Source: Streptomyces sp. P3
GTDB lineage: Bacteria; Actinomycetota; Actinomycetes; Streptomycetales; Streptomycetaceae
Reading direction: 5' to 3'
Assembly: GCA_016893485.2 (NCBI GenBank)
Contig: JAFEKX020000001.1
Location: 6,775,501 to 6,839,500, forward strand
Length of the DNA stretch: 64,000 nt
Shown: piece after piece, positions 1 through 9,166 of the stretch
Layout: each line of letters opens with the position of its first letter
Position numbering within the stretch: position 1 is the first letter of the stretch
Notes under the pieces: generated by a model
What the model was told of the DNA's origin: nothing
Seen by the model: the letters and a program-made list of their open reading frames with translations, nothing else
Database searches by the model: none
Position numbers and translations under genes: made by a program

Positions 1-442
1 CGACCGACACCGACTCCACCCGGGCCATGCTCCAGCGCTACGCCGACCTCCGCGCCGCCGACGAGGCGTCCCTGCACGGCATCTGGCTCGACGGAAAGCT
101 CGTCGGCGGGGTCCTCTTCCTGAACTTCCACGCCGACCGGGGCAACTGCGAGGTCGGCTGCTGGCTGGAACCCGCCGCCGCCGGGCGCGGGCTGATCACC
201 CGCGCCATGCGGATTCTCATCGACTTCGCGATCGAGCAGCGGGGAATCCACCGCGTCGAATGGCACGCCGCCGCGGGAATGAGAAGAGCCTGAATGTCGC
301 GCGCCGCATGGGCATGACCAGGGACGCGGTCCTGCGCGAGTCGCATGCCCACGGAGGCGTACGGCACGACATCGAGGTCTGGTCCGTGCTCGCACCCGAG
401 TGGCGCGAGGCACGCGCGCGTGTCTCACACAGCGATCATTAA
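1..442 (+). CDS. GNAT-family N-acetyltransferase (RimJ/RimL type), 5' end outside window
   Basis: The reading frame is already open at base 3 and ends at TAA 440-442, so the N-terminus is missing. It shows the acetyl-CoA binding segment of GNAT enzymes (GCWLEPAAAGRGLITRAMR) and a C-terminal part typical of ribosomal-protein-type acetyltransferases (KSLNVARRMGMTRDAVLR, then DIEVWSVLAPEW). The frame changes near base 280, where one A seems to be missing from a short A run; the restored reading gives an Asn-Glu-Lys-Ser context normal for the family. The substrate (a protein N-terminus or a small amine) cannot be told from sequence. The family is clear; the specific role is unknown. Confidence 0.85.
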   Translation, partial: DRHRLHPGHAPALRRPPRRRRGVPARHLARRKARRRGPLPELPRRPGQLRGRLLAGTRRRRARADHPRHADSHRLRDRAAGNPPRRMARRRGNEKSLNVARRMGMTRDAVLRESHAHGGVRHDIEVWSVLAPEWREARARVSHSDH

Positions 443-477
443 GGAACTTCTCAGACTTCACCCCTACCGTGCGCAGC

Positions 478-1074
478 ATGGGTACCAAGACTGTTGACGA
501 GGCCGCGAACGAGGCCACCGAGGTGAAGAGCGACGCGGAGACCGTCGACGTCACCAAGACCGACGACGAAGTGGCCGCGCAGGAGGCGGACCACCAGGCG
601 GAGAACGCCGAGACCGAGGACGACCTCACCGAGGAGGAGTACGCGGCCGAGCTCGCGAAGCTCCACCAGGAGGAGGGCCCCACCGGCGTCGGCCAGGGCG
701 CCGCAGCCGTCGTCTCCGCCGCGCTCGGCTTCATCTCCCTCTCCGGCGGCTGGATCGGCTCCGTCGCCGCCGCCCGCGAGACCCTCGTGGGCCAGCTCCA
801 CACCGCCTCCTCCGCGAGCGTGGGCACCCAGATCAAGGAGGTCTACGGCGACGCCTGGCACACCACCGCGCTGTGGGCCGGCATCTTCGCCTTGGTCGCC
901 GCGCTCGTCGGCGTCGGGGCCCTCATCCGGCCCGCGTTCGGCACCCCGGGCAAGCCGCAGGCCACGTGGATCAAGTCGGTCGCGTGGGCGGGCGTCGCCC
1001 TCGGTGTCGTAGGACTGCTCCTGGCCGTCCTCAAGTACACCGACGTCCTGCTCAGCCTGCCGTCGGCCAGCTGA
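478..1074 (+). CDS. conserved hypothetical membrane protein with acidic N-terminus
   Basis: A 198-residue intact protein. Residues 1 to about 75 are very acidic and rich in Glu, Asp, Ala and Thr, probably disordered and cytoplasmic. This is followed by about three hydrophobic segments (around AAAVVSAALGFISLSGGWIG, ALWAGIFALVAALVGVGALI and SVAWAGVALGVVGLLLAVL). The ATG at 478 is preferred over an in-frame upstream ATG at 400, because the latter overlaps the acetyltransferase coding region. I do not recognise a named family. A strong hairpin follows at 1104-1150. Confidence 0.75.
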   Translation: MGTKTVDEAANEATEVKSDAETVDVTKTDDEVAAQEADHQAENAETEDDLTEEEYAAELAKLHQEEGPTGVGQGAAAVVSAALGFISLSGGWIGSVAAARETLVGQLHTASSASVGTQIKEVYGDAWHTTALWAGIFALVAALVGVGALIRPAFGTPGKPQATWIKSVAWAGVALGVVGLLLAVLKYTDVLLSLPSAS

Positions 1075-1103
1075 CGACCGGTTCGCGTCACCGCACGTCA
1101 TCA

Positions 1104-1150
1104 GGGGCCTCAGGCCCTTCGTAAGCACCTTACGGAGGACCTGAGGCCCC
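1104..1150 (+). terminator. long hairpin terminator
   Basis: A perfect 11-bp stem (GGGGCCTCAGG at 1104-1114 with CCTGAGGCCCC at 1140-1150) encloses a second perfect 6-bp stem (CGTAAG 1120-1125 with CTTACG 1129-1134). It lies 30 bases after the stop of the preceding gene. There is only a short T tract, as is usual in Streptomyces. Confidence 0.8.
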
Positions 1151-1282
1151 TTACGTGCGTCTAAGGCCCGCCCGCCGCCGGAAGATGCGGAACTCTCCCG
1201 ATGTGGCGGACCCCCTCGGAGACGAAGGTTGAGGCATCGCAGAAAGCGAAGCCGAAAAACCGCCTCTTCCAAGGGACTTGAG

Positions 1283-1467
1283 ATGTACGAGTACGAACTC
1301 CACCAGATCCGTTCCACCGAGATGCGCCGCGAGGCCGCGAACGAGCGGCTGGCCCGCGAGGCCATGCGTGGCGCCCGCGCCGCCCGCCGCAGCAGGCCCG
1401 GCAGGCCGCCGAGGGCGAGGTGCATACCGAACGCCCCCGCAGGCACCTGTTCGCCCGCGCGTGGTGA
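1283..1467 (+). CDS. small conserved hypothetical protein (about 62 residues), frameshifted
   Basis: Starts MYEYELHQIRSTEMRREAAN and is rich in Arg, Ala and Glu, likely helical and basic. The first frame runs from ATG 1283 with an AAGGGA-like ribosome site just upstream. Near base 1388 the reading has to change frame to give QQARQAAEGEVHTERPRRH and a stop at 1465-1467. Small proteins with this start occur in many streptomycetes to my recollection, often next to LuxR-type regulators. Function unknown. Confidence 0.65.
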
Positions 1468-1568
1468 ACGCTCCGGCACGGGAGGGCGGCGGCACTCTCC
1501 TGTCCGCGGTCGCCCTCCCGTCGGGCGTCCTCCCGAAAACCGGTGCCGCGTTGTCAGAGCCGCGTGAC

Positions 1569-4500
1569 ATGCTCGGAGCCGTGGAGACCAGGTCCGTCAG
1601 TCCGGTCTTCGTCGGCCGCGCCGACGAACTGGACACGCTGAACGATGCGCTCGCCCGCGCCGCCGCGGGCGAGCCGCAGGCGTTGCTGCTGGGCGGCGAG
1701 GCCGGCGTCGGCAAGACCCGGCTCGTCGAGGAGTTCGCCACCGCCGCCTGCCGGCAGGGCGCCGTCGTCGCCCTCGGCGGCTGCGTCGAGATCGGCGCCG
1801 ACGGACTCCCCTTCGCCCCGTTCTCCACCGCCCTGCGCGCCCTGCGCCGCGAACTGCCCGAGGAACTGACGGCGGCGGCATCCGGCCAGGAGGAGGAACT
1901 CGCCCGGCTGCTCCCGAGTTGGCGGAGACGGCCACCTTCCAGCGGACCCGCGGGCACGACGAGGAGGGCATGGCCCGCCTCTTCGAACTCACCGCGCGCC
2001 TCCTGGAGCGCGTCGCCGCCGACCGCACGGTCGTCGTCGCCCTGGAGGACCTGCACTGGGCCGACGCCTCCACCCGCCACCTCCTCGCCTACCTCTTCCG
2101 CACCCTGCGCACCGGCCGCCTCCTCGTCCTCGCCACCTACCGCGCCGACGACATCCACCGCCGCCACCCGCTGCGCCCCCTGCTCGCCGAACTCGACCGG
2201 CTCCGCACCGTCCGCCGGATCGAGCTGAGCCGCTTCAACCGCGAGGAGGTCGGCCGCCAGATCGCCGGCATACGCGCCGCCGAACCGGACCCCGCCCAGG
2301 TCGACGAGATCTTCGAACGCTCCGACGGCAACGCCTTCTTCGTCGAGGAACTCGCCGTCGCCGCCCACGACGGCTGCCGCTCCAGCCTCACCGACTCCCT
2401 GCGCGATCTGCTTCTCGTCCGCGTCGAGTCACTGCCCGAGAGCGCCCAGCGGGTCGCCCGGATCGTCGCCGAGGGCGGCTCCACCGTCGAGTACCGACTG
2501 CTCGCCGCCGTCGCCCGGCTCGCCGAGGACGACCTCATCGAGGCGCTCCGGGCGGCCGTCGGCGCCAACATCCTCCAGGCCGCCCCCGGTGACGACGGCT
2601 ACCGCTTCCGCCACTCCCTGGTCCGCGAGGCCGTCGGCGACGACCTGCTGCCCGGCGAGCGCTCCCGCATCAACCGCCGCTACGCCGAGGTCCTGGAGGC
2701 CGACCCGACGCTCGTCCCCGCCGACCAGCGCGTCATGCGCCTGGCGAGCTACTGGTACCACGCCCATGACGCGGCCAAGGCCCTCCCCGCCGTCCTCGAC
2801 GCCTCCGTCGCCGCCCGCGGCCGGCACGCCCACTCCGAGCAACTACGGCTCCTGGAGCGGGCGATGGAGCTGTGGGACACCGTCCCCGACGCCGTGCGCG
2901 CGGGACTGCGCCCCGTCGACTACACCGAGGTCTACCCGCCCTGCGGCTGCGACCCCGAGACCACACCCCTGCGCTACCTCGACCTGATGGCGGAGGCCGC
3001 CGTCGCCGGACGGCTGAGCGGGGAACGCGAGCGCGCCCTGAAGATCACCAAGCGGGCCCTGCACCTCCTGGAGGACGAGGAGGACCCGCTGCGGGCCGCG
3101 TGGTTCTGGGTGCAGCGCTCCGTCCTCGTCCGCTCCCAGGCCCGCGGCGACGGCTGGCCGGAACTCGCCGCCGCCCAGGAACTCGTCCGCGGACTCCCGC
3201 CCTCCGAAGTGCACGCGGAGGTGCTCGCCAAGGTCGCCGGCTGGTCCATGGTCCACGTCCCGGGCCCCGACGCCTACGTCGCCGCCGAGCGCGCGGTCGA
3301 GTACGCGCACATGGTCGGCGCTCGCGAGATCGAGATGGACGCCCGCCTCACCCTGGCCGGCCTCATGGTCGCCTCCGGGGACGTCGAGGCCGGCCTCGCC
3401 GAACTCGTCGATGTCAACGAACGGACGGTCGCCGAAGGCATCACCATCGTCGCCGGCCGCAGCTATGTGAACCTCCCCTCCTCCCTCGAGACCGTCGGCC
3501 GCTCCCGCGAGGCCGTGCCCATCCTGGAGACCGGGCTCGCCTTCGCCCGGAAGTTCGGCCAGTTCGACAAAGAGGCCTGGATCTGGGGAACCTCGCGGAA
3601 TCCCTCTTCACCCTCGGCCGCTGGACCGAGGCCGCCGAGGCCGCCACCAAGGCCGAGCGGGTGGGCCAGAGCGCCCAGCCCCGCGGCTTCCACGCCCGCA
3701 TCCACGCCGAACTCGCCCTCGCCCGCGGTGACGTACCTGAGGCCCGCCGCCAACTGGCCGCCGCCCGCGAGCACTTCGGCACCCATGACGTGGCACCGCA
3801 GCACCACCAGCCCCTGGAGCGGATAGAGATCCAGCTCGCCGCCGCCGAGGGCCGCGTCCTCGACGCCCGCGCCACCCTCGAACGCGTCCTGGACTCCGGC
3901 TTCCGCCCCGGCACCCAGTTCGGCGCCTGGCCGCTGCTCGTCACCGCCGCCATCGCCGAGACCCAGGCCATCGGGCTGCCCCTCGCCGACCCCGGCCGCC
4001 CCAAGATCCTCGAGCGCATCCGGGAAGCCGCCAAGCCCGTCGCCACCAACGTCCCCGTCTGGCAGGCCCACGAACGCTGGCTCCGCGCCGAACTGCGGCA
4101 CGCCGAGGGCCGCGCCACCCCGGACGACTGGTCCGAGGTCGTCGCCGCGTTCGAACTCCTCGACCGGCCCTACGACCTCGCCCGCGTCCGCCACCGCCTG
4201 GCCGAGGCCCTGCTGTCCGACCCGGCCGGAGACGACGACGAGCGGGATCGCGCCACCGAACTGCTCCGGCTCACCGCCGCCGTCGCCCAGCACCTCGGCG
4301 CCCGGCCCTCGCCGACGCCGTCGCCCTGCTCGCCCAGCGGGCCCGGCTGACGCTCACGAAGGTCCCGGCGCGCAGGGCGGTCCCCGCCGATCCCGTCGAG
4401 GCGCTCGGGCTCACCAGCCGTGAGCGGGACGTCCTGCGGCTGGTCTCCGCCGGCCGCACCAACCGGCAGATCGCCGAGGAACTCTTCATCTCCCCGAAGA

Positions 4501-4628
4501 CCGCGAGCGTCCACGTCTCCAACATCCTCGGCAAGCTCGGCGTCTCCGGCCGGGGCGAGGCCGCGGCCGTCGCCCACCGCCTGGGCCTCTTCCCGCCGGA
4601 CCCGCTCACCGTGCGATCCGCGGGATGA
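1569..4628 (+). CDS. LuxR-family transcriptional regulator with AAA ATPase domain (LAL type)
   Basis: About 1020 residues once three frame changes (near 1915, 3595 and 4305) are joined. Near residue 42 is a Walker A (GGEAGVGKTRLV) and near residue 158 a Walker B (VVVALEDLHWAD), so the N-terminal half is an MalT-like STAND ATPase. The middle is helical and TPR-like. The last 65 residues hold a LuxR helix-turn-helix (LTSRERDVLRLVSAGRTNRQ, then IAEELFISPKTASVHVSNIL). LAL proteins bind a small ligand and activate catabolic or secondary-metabolite operons. The ligand here is unknown and no biosynthetic cluster is adjacent. ATG 1569 is used; GTG 1581 is an alternative. Confidence 0.9.
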
Positions 4629-4664
4629 GTCGTACGCTGTAGGGGACCGGCACAGGGAGGCGCC

Positions 4665-5129
4665 GTGTTCAACATGTTCGAGCAGTTGTTCTCACCGGGC
4701 CGCAAACACACCCAGGACGAGGCCAACCGCCTAGAGCTGACCAGGGTCGACGTCGCCGACGGAGACCCCGGGCGCGGGCCGATAGACCTGGAGTCAGGCA
4801 GGGTGGTCGTACGGCTGCGTGAGTCCGGGGCTGAGGGTGAGCCGGCTGGGGTGCCTGAGGGCGAGCCTGGTGGCGGGCCTGAGGGTGAGGATGCTCGCGG
4901 GTCCGAGGGTGAGTCGGCTGATGAGCCTGAGTCTGAGGCCGGTGCCGAGCCTGAGTCTGAGGCCGGTGCCGAGCCTGAGTCTGAGGCCGGTGCCGAGCCT
5001 GAGTCTGAGGCCGGTGCCGAGCCTGAATCCGCTGCGGGTTCTGAGTCAGCTCCCGGGCGTGAGTCCGAGGCCCCTGCTGAGCCGGAGGCCGTTGCGGAGC
5101 CCGGGTCCGAGTCTGGTCCCGAAACCTAG
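4665..5129 (+). CDS. DUF6191-type protein with Glu/Pro/Ala repeat tail
   Basis: The first about 50 residues (MFNMFEQLFSPGRKHTQDEA, then LELTRVDVADGDPGRGPIDL) match the short Streptomyces family I know as DUF6191, function unknown. Usual members are short. Here the protein continues with an acidic low-complexity tail containing four exact copies of EPESEAGA. It stops at TAG 5127-5129 (154 residues). The same frame stays open, with the same composition, through a second TAG at 5193-5195 to TAA 5298-5300. The start ATG 4665 follows a GGGAGG ribosome site. The frame contains no shift, unlike most neighbours. Confidence 0.75.
   Translation: MFNMFEQLFSPGRKHTQDEANRLELTRVDVADGDPGRGPIDLESGRVVVRLRESGAEGEPAGVPEGEPGGGPEGEDARGSEGESADEPESEAGAEPESEAGAEPESEAGAEPESEAGAEPESAAGSESAPGRESEAPAEPEAVAEPGSESGPET
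4923..5018 (+). repeat. four exact 24-bp tandem repeats inside the DUF6191 gene
   Basis: The unit encodes Glu-Pro-Glu-Ser-Glu-Ala-Gly-Ala and is repeated four times without change, then decays. Exact identity of the copies suggests recent slippage expansion. Confidence 0.9.
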
Positions 5130-5302
5130 CCTGCTGCTGGGCCAGAGCCCGAGGCAGCTCCTGAGCCCGAGTCTCGCCCCGCTGCTGGGCCGTAGCCCGA
5201 GGCCGTCGCCGATCCCGGGCCCGCCGACAAGCCCGAGCGCGCCCCCACGAGGCCGCCGACGATTCCCGAGTCAGCCCAGTCGCCGGAGTCTGCTCAGTAA
5301 CC

Positions 5303-5327
5303 CGGGTCCGGCACCGCCCCGGACCCG
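5303..5327. terminator. hairpin between convergent genes
   Basis: A 9-bp perfect stem (CGGGTCCGG 5303-5311 with CCGGACCCG 5319-5327) sits just after TAA 5298-5300 and before the 3' end of the opposing sugar dehydrogenase. It could serve both strands. Confidence 0.6.
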
Positions 5328-5354
5328 CCGCAGACCGATCCACACCACCCGTAT

Positions 5355-6519
5355 CTACGACACCTGGATCTCCAGGATCCGGTCGTCGCCCGACTTGGGT
5401 GTGCCGCGGCCGTCCGTGTTGCTGGTCGTGAGCCACAGCTTGTTGCCGCCGGCGGAGACCACTGTGCGGAGGCGGCCGTACTCGCCGGTGAGGAAGGCCT
5501 GCGGGGCGGCGGATGTCTTGGTGCCGTCCAGGGGATGCGCCAGAGGCGTTGGCCCTTGAGGCCTGCCATCCATATGGAGCCCTCGGCGTAGGCGATGCCG
5601 CTGGGGAGGCGTCGTCGGTGTGCCACTGGGTGATCGGGTTGTGGTACTTCGGGTTGTCTCCCTTGCCTTCCGCGTCCGGCCAGCCGTAGTCGTCGCCCGG
5701 CTTGATCGCGTTCAGCTCGTCCCAGGTGTCCTGGCCGAACTCCGAGGCGAACAGGCGTTGTTCGGGGTCCCAGGCGAGGCCCTGCACATTGCGGTGGCCG
5801 TAGGTGTACACCGGGAGTCCGGGAACGGGTTGCCCGGTGCCGGGTCGCCCTCCGGGGTCAGCCGCAGGATCTTGCCGCCGAGGGACTTCTTGTCCTGGGC
5901 CAGGCCCCGCTGACCGCTCTCGCCCGTACCCGCGTACAACATGCCGTCCGGGCCGAAGGCGATGCGGCCGCCGTTGTGGATGTAGCCCTTGGGGATGCCC
6001 TTGAAGATGGTGTCGGGCGCCCTGAGCTGCTCGCCGGTGGGCTTCTTGGGGTCGTAGAGCATGCGGGCGATGCGGTTGTCCGAGGCGGTGGTGAAGTACG
6101 CGTAGACCATGTGGTCGGAGGCGTAGTCCGGGAGATCGCGATGCCGAGGAGGCCGCCCTCGCCGGCCGCGGACACCCCGGACACCTTGCCCAGCTCCGTC
6201 TTCTTGCCGGTCGTCTCGGTGATCCGGGTGATCTTGCCGTCGTCGCGGGAGGAGACCAGGAGGTTCCCGTCGGGCAGTGGGGCGAGACCCCAGGGGGACT
6301 TCAGGCCCTCGGTGACCGTGCGCAGCACCTTGACCGTGCCCTTCGCGGGCGGGGTCTGCGCGGTGGCCTGCCGGGAGGGCGCCGATCCCGTCGCCGTACC
6401 GCTGCCGCCGGACGACGCACTCGTGCCGTCACCCGGAGACCCTCCCCGTCGGAGGAGCAGCCGGCCGTCAGCAGGAGCGCGGTCACGGCCAGGGCGGCCG
6501 ACACGACTCGACGTTGCAC
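5355..6519 (-). CDS. PQQ-dependent sugar dehydrogenase (glucose/sorbosone dehydrogenase family), lipoprotein
   Basis: Starts at GTG 6519-6517 with a lipoprotein signal peptide (ALAVTALLLTAGC, lipobox LTAGC), then a Ser/Gly/Thr-rich linker. The body is the beta-propeller family: EGLKSPWGLAPLPDGNLLVS, YIHNGGRIAFGPDGMLYAGT, YGHRNVQGLAWDPEQRLFAS, GDDYGWPDAEGKGDNPKYHN and LDGTKTSAAPQAFLTGEYGR. At least five frame changes (near 6440, 6130, 5815, 5610 and 5545) interrupt it. The protein would be exported, lipid-anchored on the outer face of the membrane, and would oxidise sugars or related polyols with a quinone cofactor; the substrate is not known. Confidence 0.85.
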
Positions 6520-6663
6520 GATCAGGTCCTTTCGACGAGCGGGTTCTACTTTTCATACACCGCTCACCCCACCCAGGTTCCCGATCACCACCCACCGACG
6601 CACGATCGAGCCGTCGGGGCGGGAGAAGCTGGGCGCTCGTCAGTCCAAGGCGGGAGAAGCTCA

Positions 6664-6696
6664 CCCCTCACCCCTCACCCCTCACCCCTCACCCCC
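6664..6696 (-). repeat. 7-bp tandem repeat with G-quadruplex potential
   Basis: Five C runs of four or five bases (6664, 6671, 6678, 6685, 6692), each separated by TCA, so the minus strand reads as five G4-G5 tracts with TGA loops. It lies between the 3' end of the aldo/keto reductase and the 5' end of the sugar dehydrogenase, both read on that strand. Confidence 0.85.
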
Positions 6697-6703
6697 GGTC
6701 CCC

Positions 6704-7701
6704 TCAGTCCCAAGACCCCAACGCCCCCGGCAACCCCGCCACCTCCGCAAGATCCTCCCCGTCAACCGCACCCCCACCGCCCCGGCGTTCTCCGTCACCC
6801 AGCGCTCCCGCTTGGTGCCCGGTACCGCCACCACGTGTGCTCCCTGGGCCAGTACCCACGCCAGGGCGACCTGGGCCGGGGTCACCTCCGGGCCGTGGCG
6901 GCGGGCGACGCGGCGCAGTCCGGCGACGATGGGCTGGTTGGCGGCGGTCATCTCGGCGGTGAAGCGGGGGTGGCGGGCGCGGATGTCGTCCGGTTCGAAG
7001 CCCTCGCCGGGAGTGAGGGTGCCGGTGAGGAAGCCGTTGCCGAGGGGCATCGCGGCCAGGAAGCCGACGCCTCGGGACGTACACCACGGGAGCAACTCGT
7101 CCAGGGCCTCCCGGGACCACACCGAGAGCTCCGCCTGTACCGCCGCCACCGGGAACACCTGTTGCACGCGCCGGAGTTGGCGGATCGTTCCGTCGTGGAG
7201 GCGCGCGCCGGGGCGGCGGGCGGAGCGGGCGCCTACCGCGCACATGCCCAACGCCCGTACTTTTCCGGCCTGTACGAGGTCCGCCATCGCTCCCCAGGTC
7301 TCCTCGACGGGGACCTCGGGGTCGGCGCGGTGGAGTTGGTAGAGGTCGATCACGTCCGTCTGGAGGCGGCGCAGTGACGCGTCGCACGCGCGCCTGACAT
7401 AGCCGGGGCGGCCGTTGGCCACGATGTGCTGTTCGCCGACCAGGAGGCCGACCTTGGTCGACACGAACGCGTCCGCGCGCCGCTCCTTCAACACCCGCCC
7501 CAACAACAGCTCGTTGGTGAACGGGCCGTACATGTCGGCGGTGTCCAGCAGCGTCACGCCCAGATCGAGCGCCCGGTGCACGGCCCTGACCGACTCGTCA
7601 CCCCGTCGCCGCGACCCGCTGTACGCCCAGTTCATCGGCATGCAGCCGAGTCCGACGGCCCCCACAGCGAGCGCCCCCGCACCGATCGTCCTGCGCTCCA
7701 C
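6704..7701 (-). CDS. aldo/keto reductase
   Basis: About 333 residues from GTG 7701-7699 (GGAGGG ribosome site upstream). The family hallmarks are present: GVTLLDTADMYGP (catalytic Asp and Tyr), STKVGLLVG (Lys), DLYQLHRADPEVPVEET (His) and near the C-terminus VPGTKRERWVTENAGA, the NADPH phosphate site. A frame change near 6765 replaces the expected end EDLAEVAGLPGALGSWD; the stop in the restored frame is at 6704-6706. It reduces carbonyl compounds with NADPH; the substrate is unknown. It is divergent from the D-2-hydroxyacid dehydrogenase. Confidence 0.88.
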
Positions 7702-7775
7702 CTGCTCGTGACCCTCCCTCTTCTGGCACACCAACCTAACCTCTACGCGCGTGGCCCTGACATAGCCTCCTGACC

Positions 7776-8733
7776 ATGACTGTCGACGTATGGCTGCCCA
7801 TCCCGCCGGAGGAGATCGAAGGGCTCCCCGAGGGGCCCAACTACCTGTTCTGGGACGGGGGTGAGGACGGCGACCAGGAGTTCCCCGGTGATCCCGCGGA
7901 CTGTGTCCTCTACGTCGTGCCGTACATGAAGCGGCAGCCCGTGAAGACGCGGCCCCTGGAGCGGATGCGGAACCTTCAGGTCATCCAGACGCTCACCGCC
8001 GGGATCGACGACATGACCGCGAGCCTGTCGTCGATCGCCCCGGGGTGAGGTTGTGCAATGCGCGGGGCGTGCACGAGGCGAGCACCGCCGAACTCGCGCT
8101 CGCGCTGACCCTGGCCTCGCTGCGCGGCATCCCGGGGTTCGTGCGGGCGCAGCAACAGGAGCGCTGGCAGGGGGACTTCCACCCCGCGCTCGCTGACCGG
8201 TCCGTGCTGATCGTCGGCTACGGGGCGATCGGTTCCGCCATCGAGGACCGGCTCACTCCGTTCGAGCTCACGCGGGTGGCGCGGGTGGCGCGCTCCGCGC
8301 GTACCACCGCGCGCGGGCCCGTGCATCAGCTCGCCGAACTGCCCGCCCTGCTCCCGGAAGCGGACGTCGTCATCCTGTCGACGCCGCTGAACGAGACCAC
8401 CCGGCACCTGGTCGACGCCGAGTTCCTGGCCCGGATGAAGGACGGGGCGCTGCTGGTCAACGTGGCCCGCGGTCCGGTCGTGGACACCAAGGCGCTGCTC
8501 GCGGAGCTGGAAAGCGGCCGTATCACCGCGGCGTTGGACGTCACCGACCCCGAACCCCTGCCCCAGGGGCACCCGTTGTGGCATGCGCCGGGGTGCTGAT
8601 CAGTCCGCACGTCGGCGGGCCCACCTCCGCGTTCCTGCCGCGGGCGAAGCGTCTGGTTGTCGACCAGTTGGGACGGTTCGTGAACCAGGAGCCGTTGCGC
8701 AACGTGATCCTTACGACAGGACCGACGGAGTAG
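7776..8733 (+). CDS. D-isomer-specific 2-hydroxyacid dehydrogenase
   Basis: About 319 residues from ATG 7776. The Rossmann motif VLIVGYGAIGSAIEDRL binds NAD(P). NVARGPVVDTKALLAEL carries the catalytic Arg, DVTDPEPLPQGHPLW the Glu, and ISPHVGGPTSAFLPRAKR the His. Frame changes lie near 8045 and 8593. The N-terminal substrate domain is short, as in the glyoxylate/hydroxypyruvate reductase-like branch. It would interconvert a 2-keto acid and a D-2-hydroxy acid. A hairpin follows. Confidence 0.88.
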
Positions 8734-8752
8734 TCACAGCACGGGTGTCATC

Positions 8753-8786
8753 CGCTTCCGGTACCCTCCGCGACCTTCCGGAAGCG
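8753..8786 (+). terminator. possible terminator hairpin
   Basis: A perfect 9-bp inverted repeat (CGCTTCCGG 8753-8761, CCGGAAGCG 8778-8786) with a 16-base loop starts 20 bases after the dehydrogenase stop. There is no T run. Confidence 0.5.
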
Positions 8787-9166
8787 GGGCGTGCACGCAT
8801 CTCCGCTGGTCGTCACGGAGCGTAGAGGAACTATGTCCCTGAGTGACGAGACTGGTGTATCGTCCCGGCAGGCTGCGCCGCGGACCGTTCGGCGCCGGGG
8901 ATGGACATTTCAGACTGTGAGGGGGCGACGGGCGATGCACGGCCTATGGACGAGCGATCCGACGCGGCGGGGCCGCCGACGGCGACCCTGGCGCACCGCC
9001 GCGCGAAGCCGCGGCCATCACGCAGGCCACTGCGGTCATGGCGGCCACGGCGGACATCACGGCAGCCACAGCCATCACCACCGCAGGCCCAACAGCCGCC
9101 GCAGGCACGCTCATCCAGCGCACCGGGGCCCGCGGGACCCGGGGCGACGCGGACCGGGAGGGACCG
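8787..9166 (+). other. intergenic stretch before the GGDEF/EAL gene
   Basis: About 380 bases with no convincing gene. All three frames are open for long distances and of poor quality (His/Arg-rich or Ala/Thr-rich). An N-terminal extension of the next gene from ATG 8946 is possible only with a further frame change. Confidence 0.4.

Noticed and set aside
4669..5811. Long minus-strand frame opposite the DUF6191 repeat region
   Set aside because: Only its first about 70 codons (5811 to about 5610) belong to the sugar dehydrogenase; the rest is Gln/Pro/His-rich antisense of the repeats, caused by a frame change.
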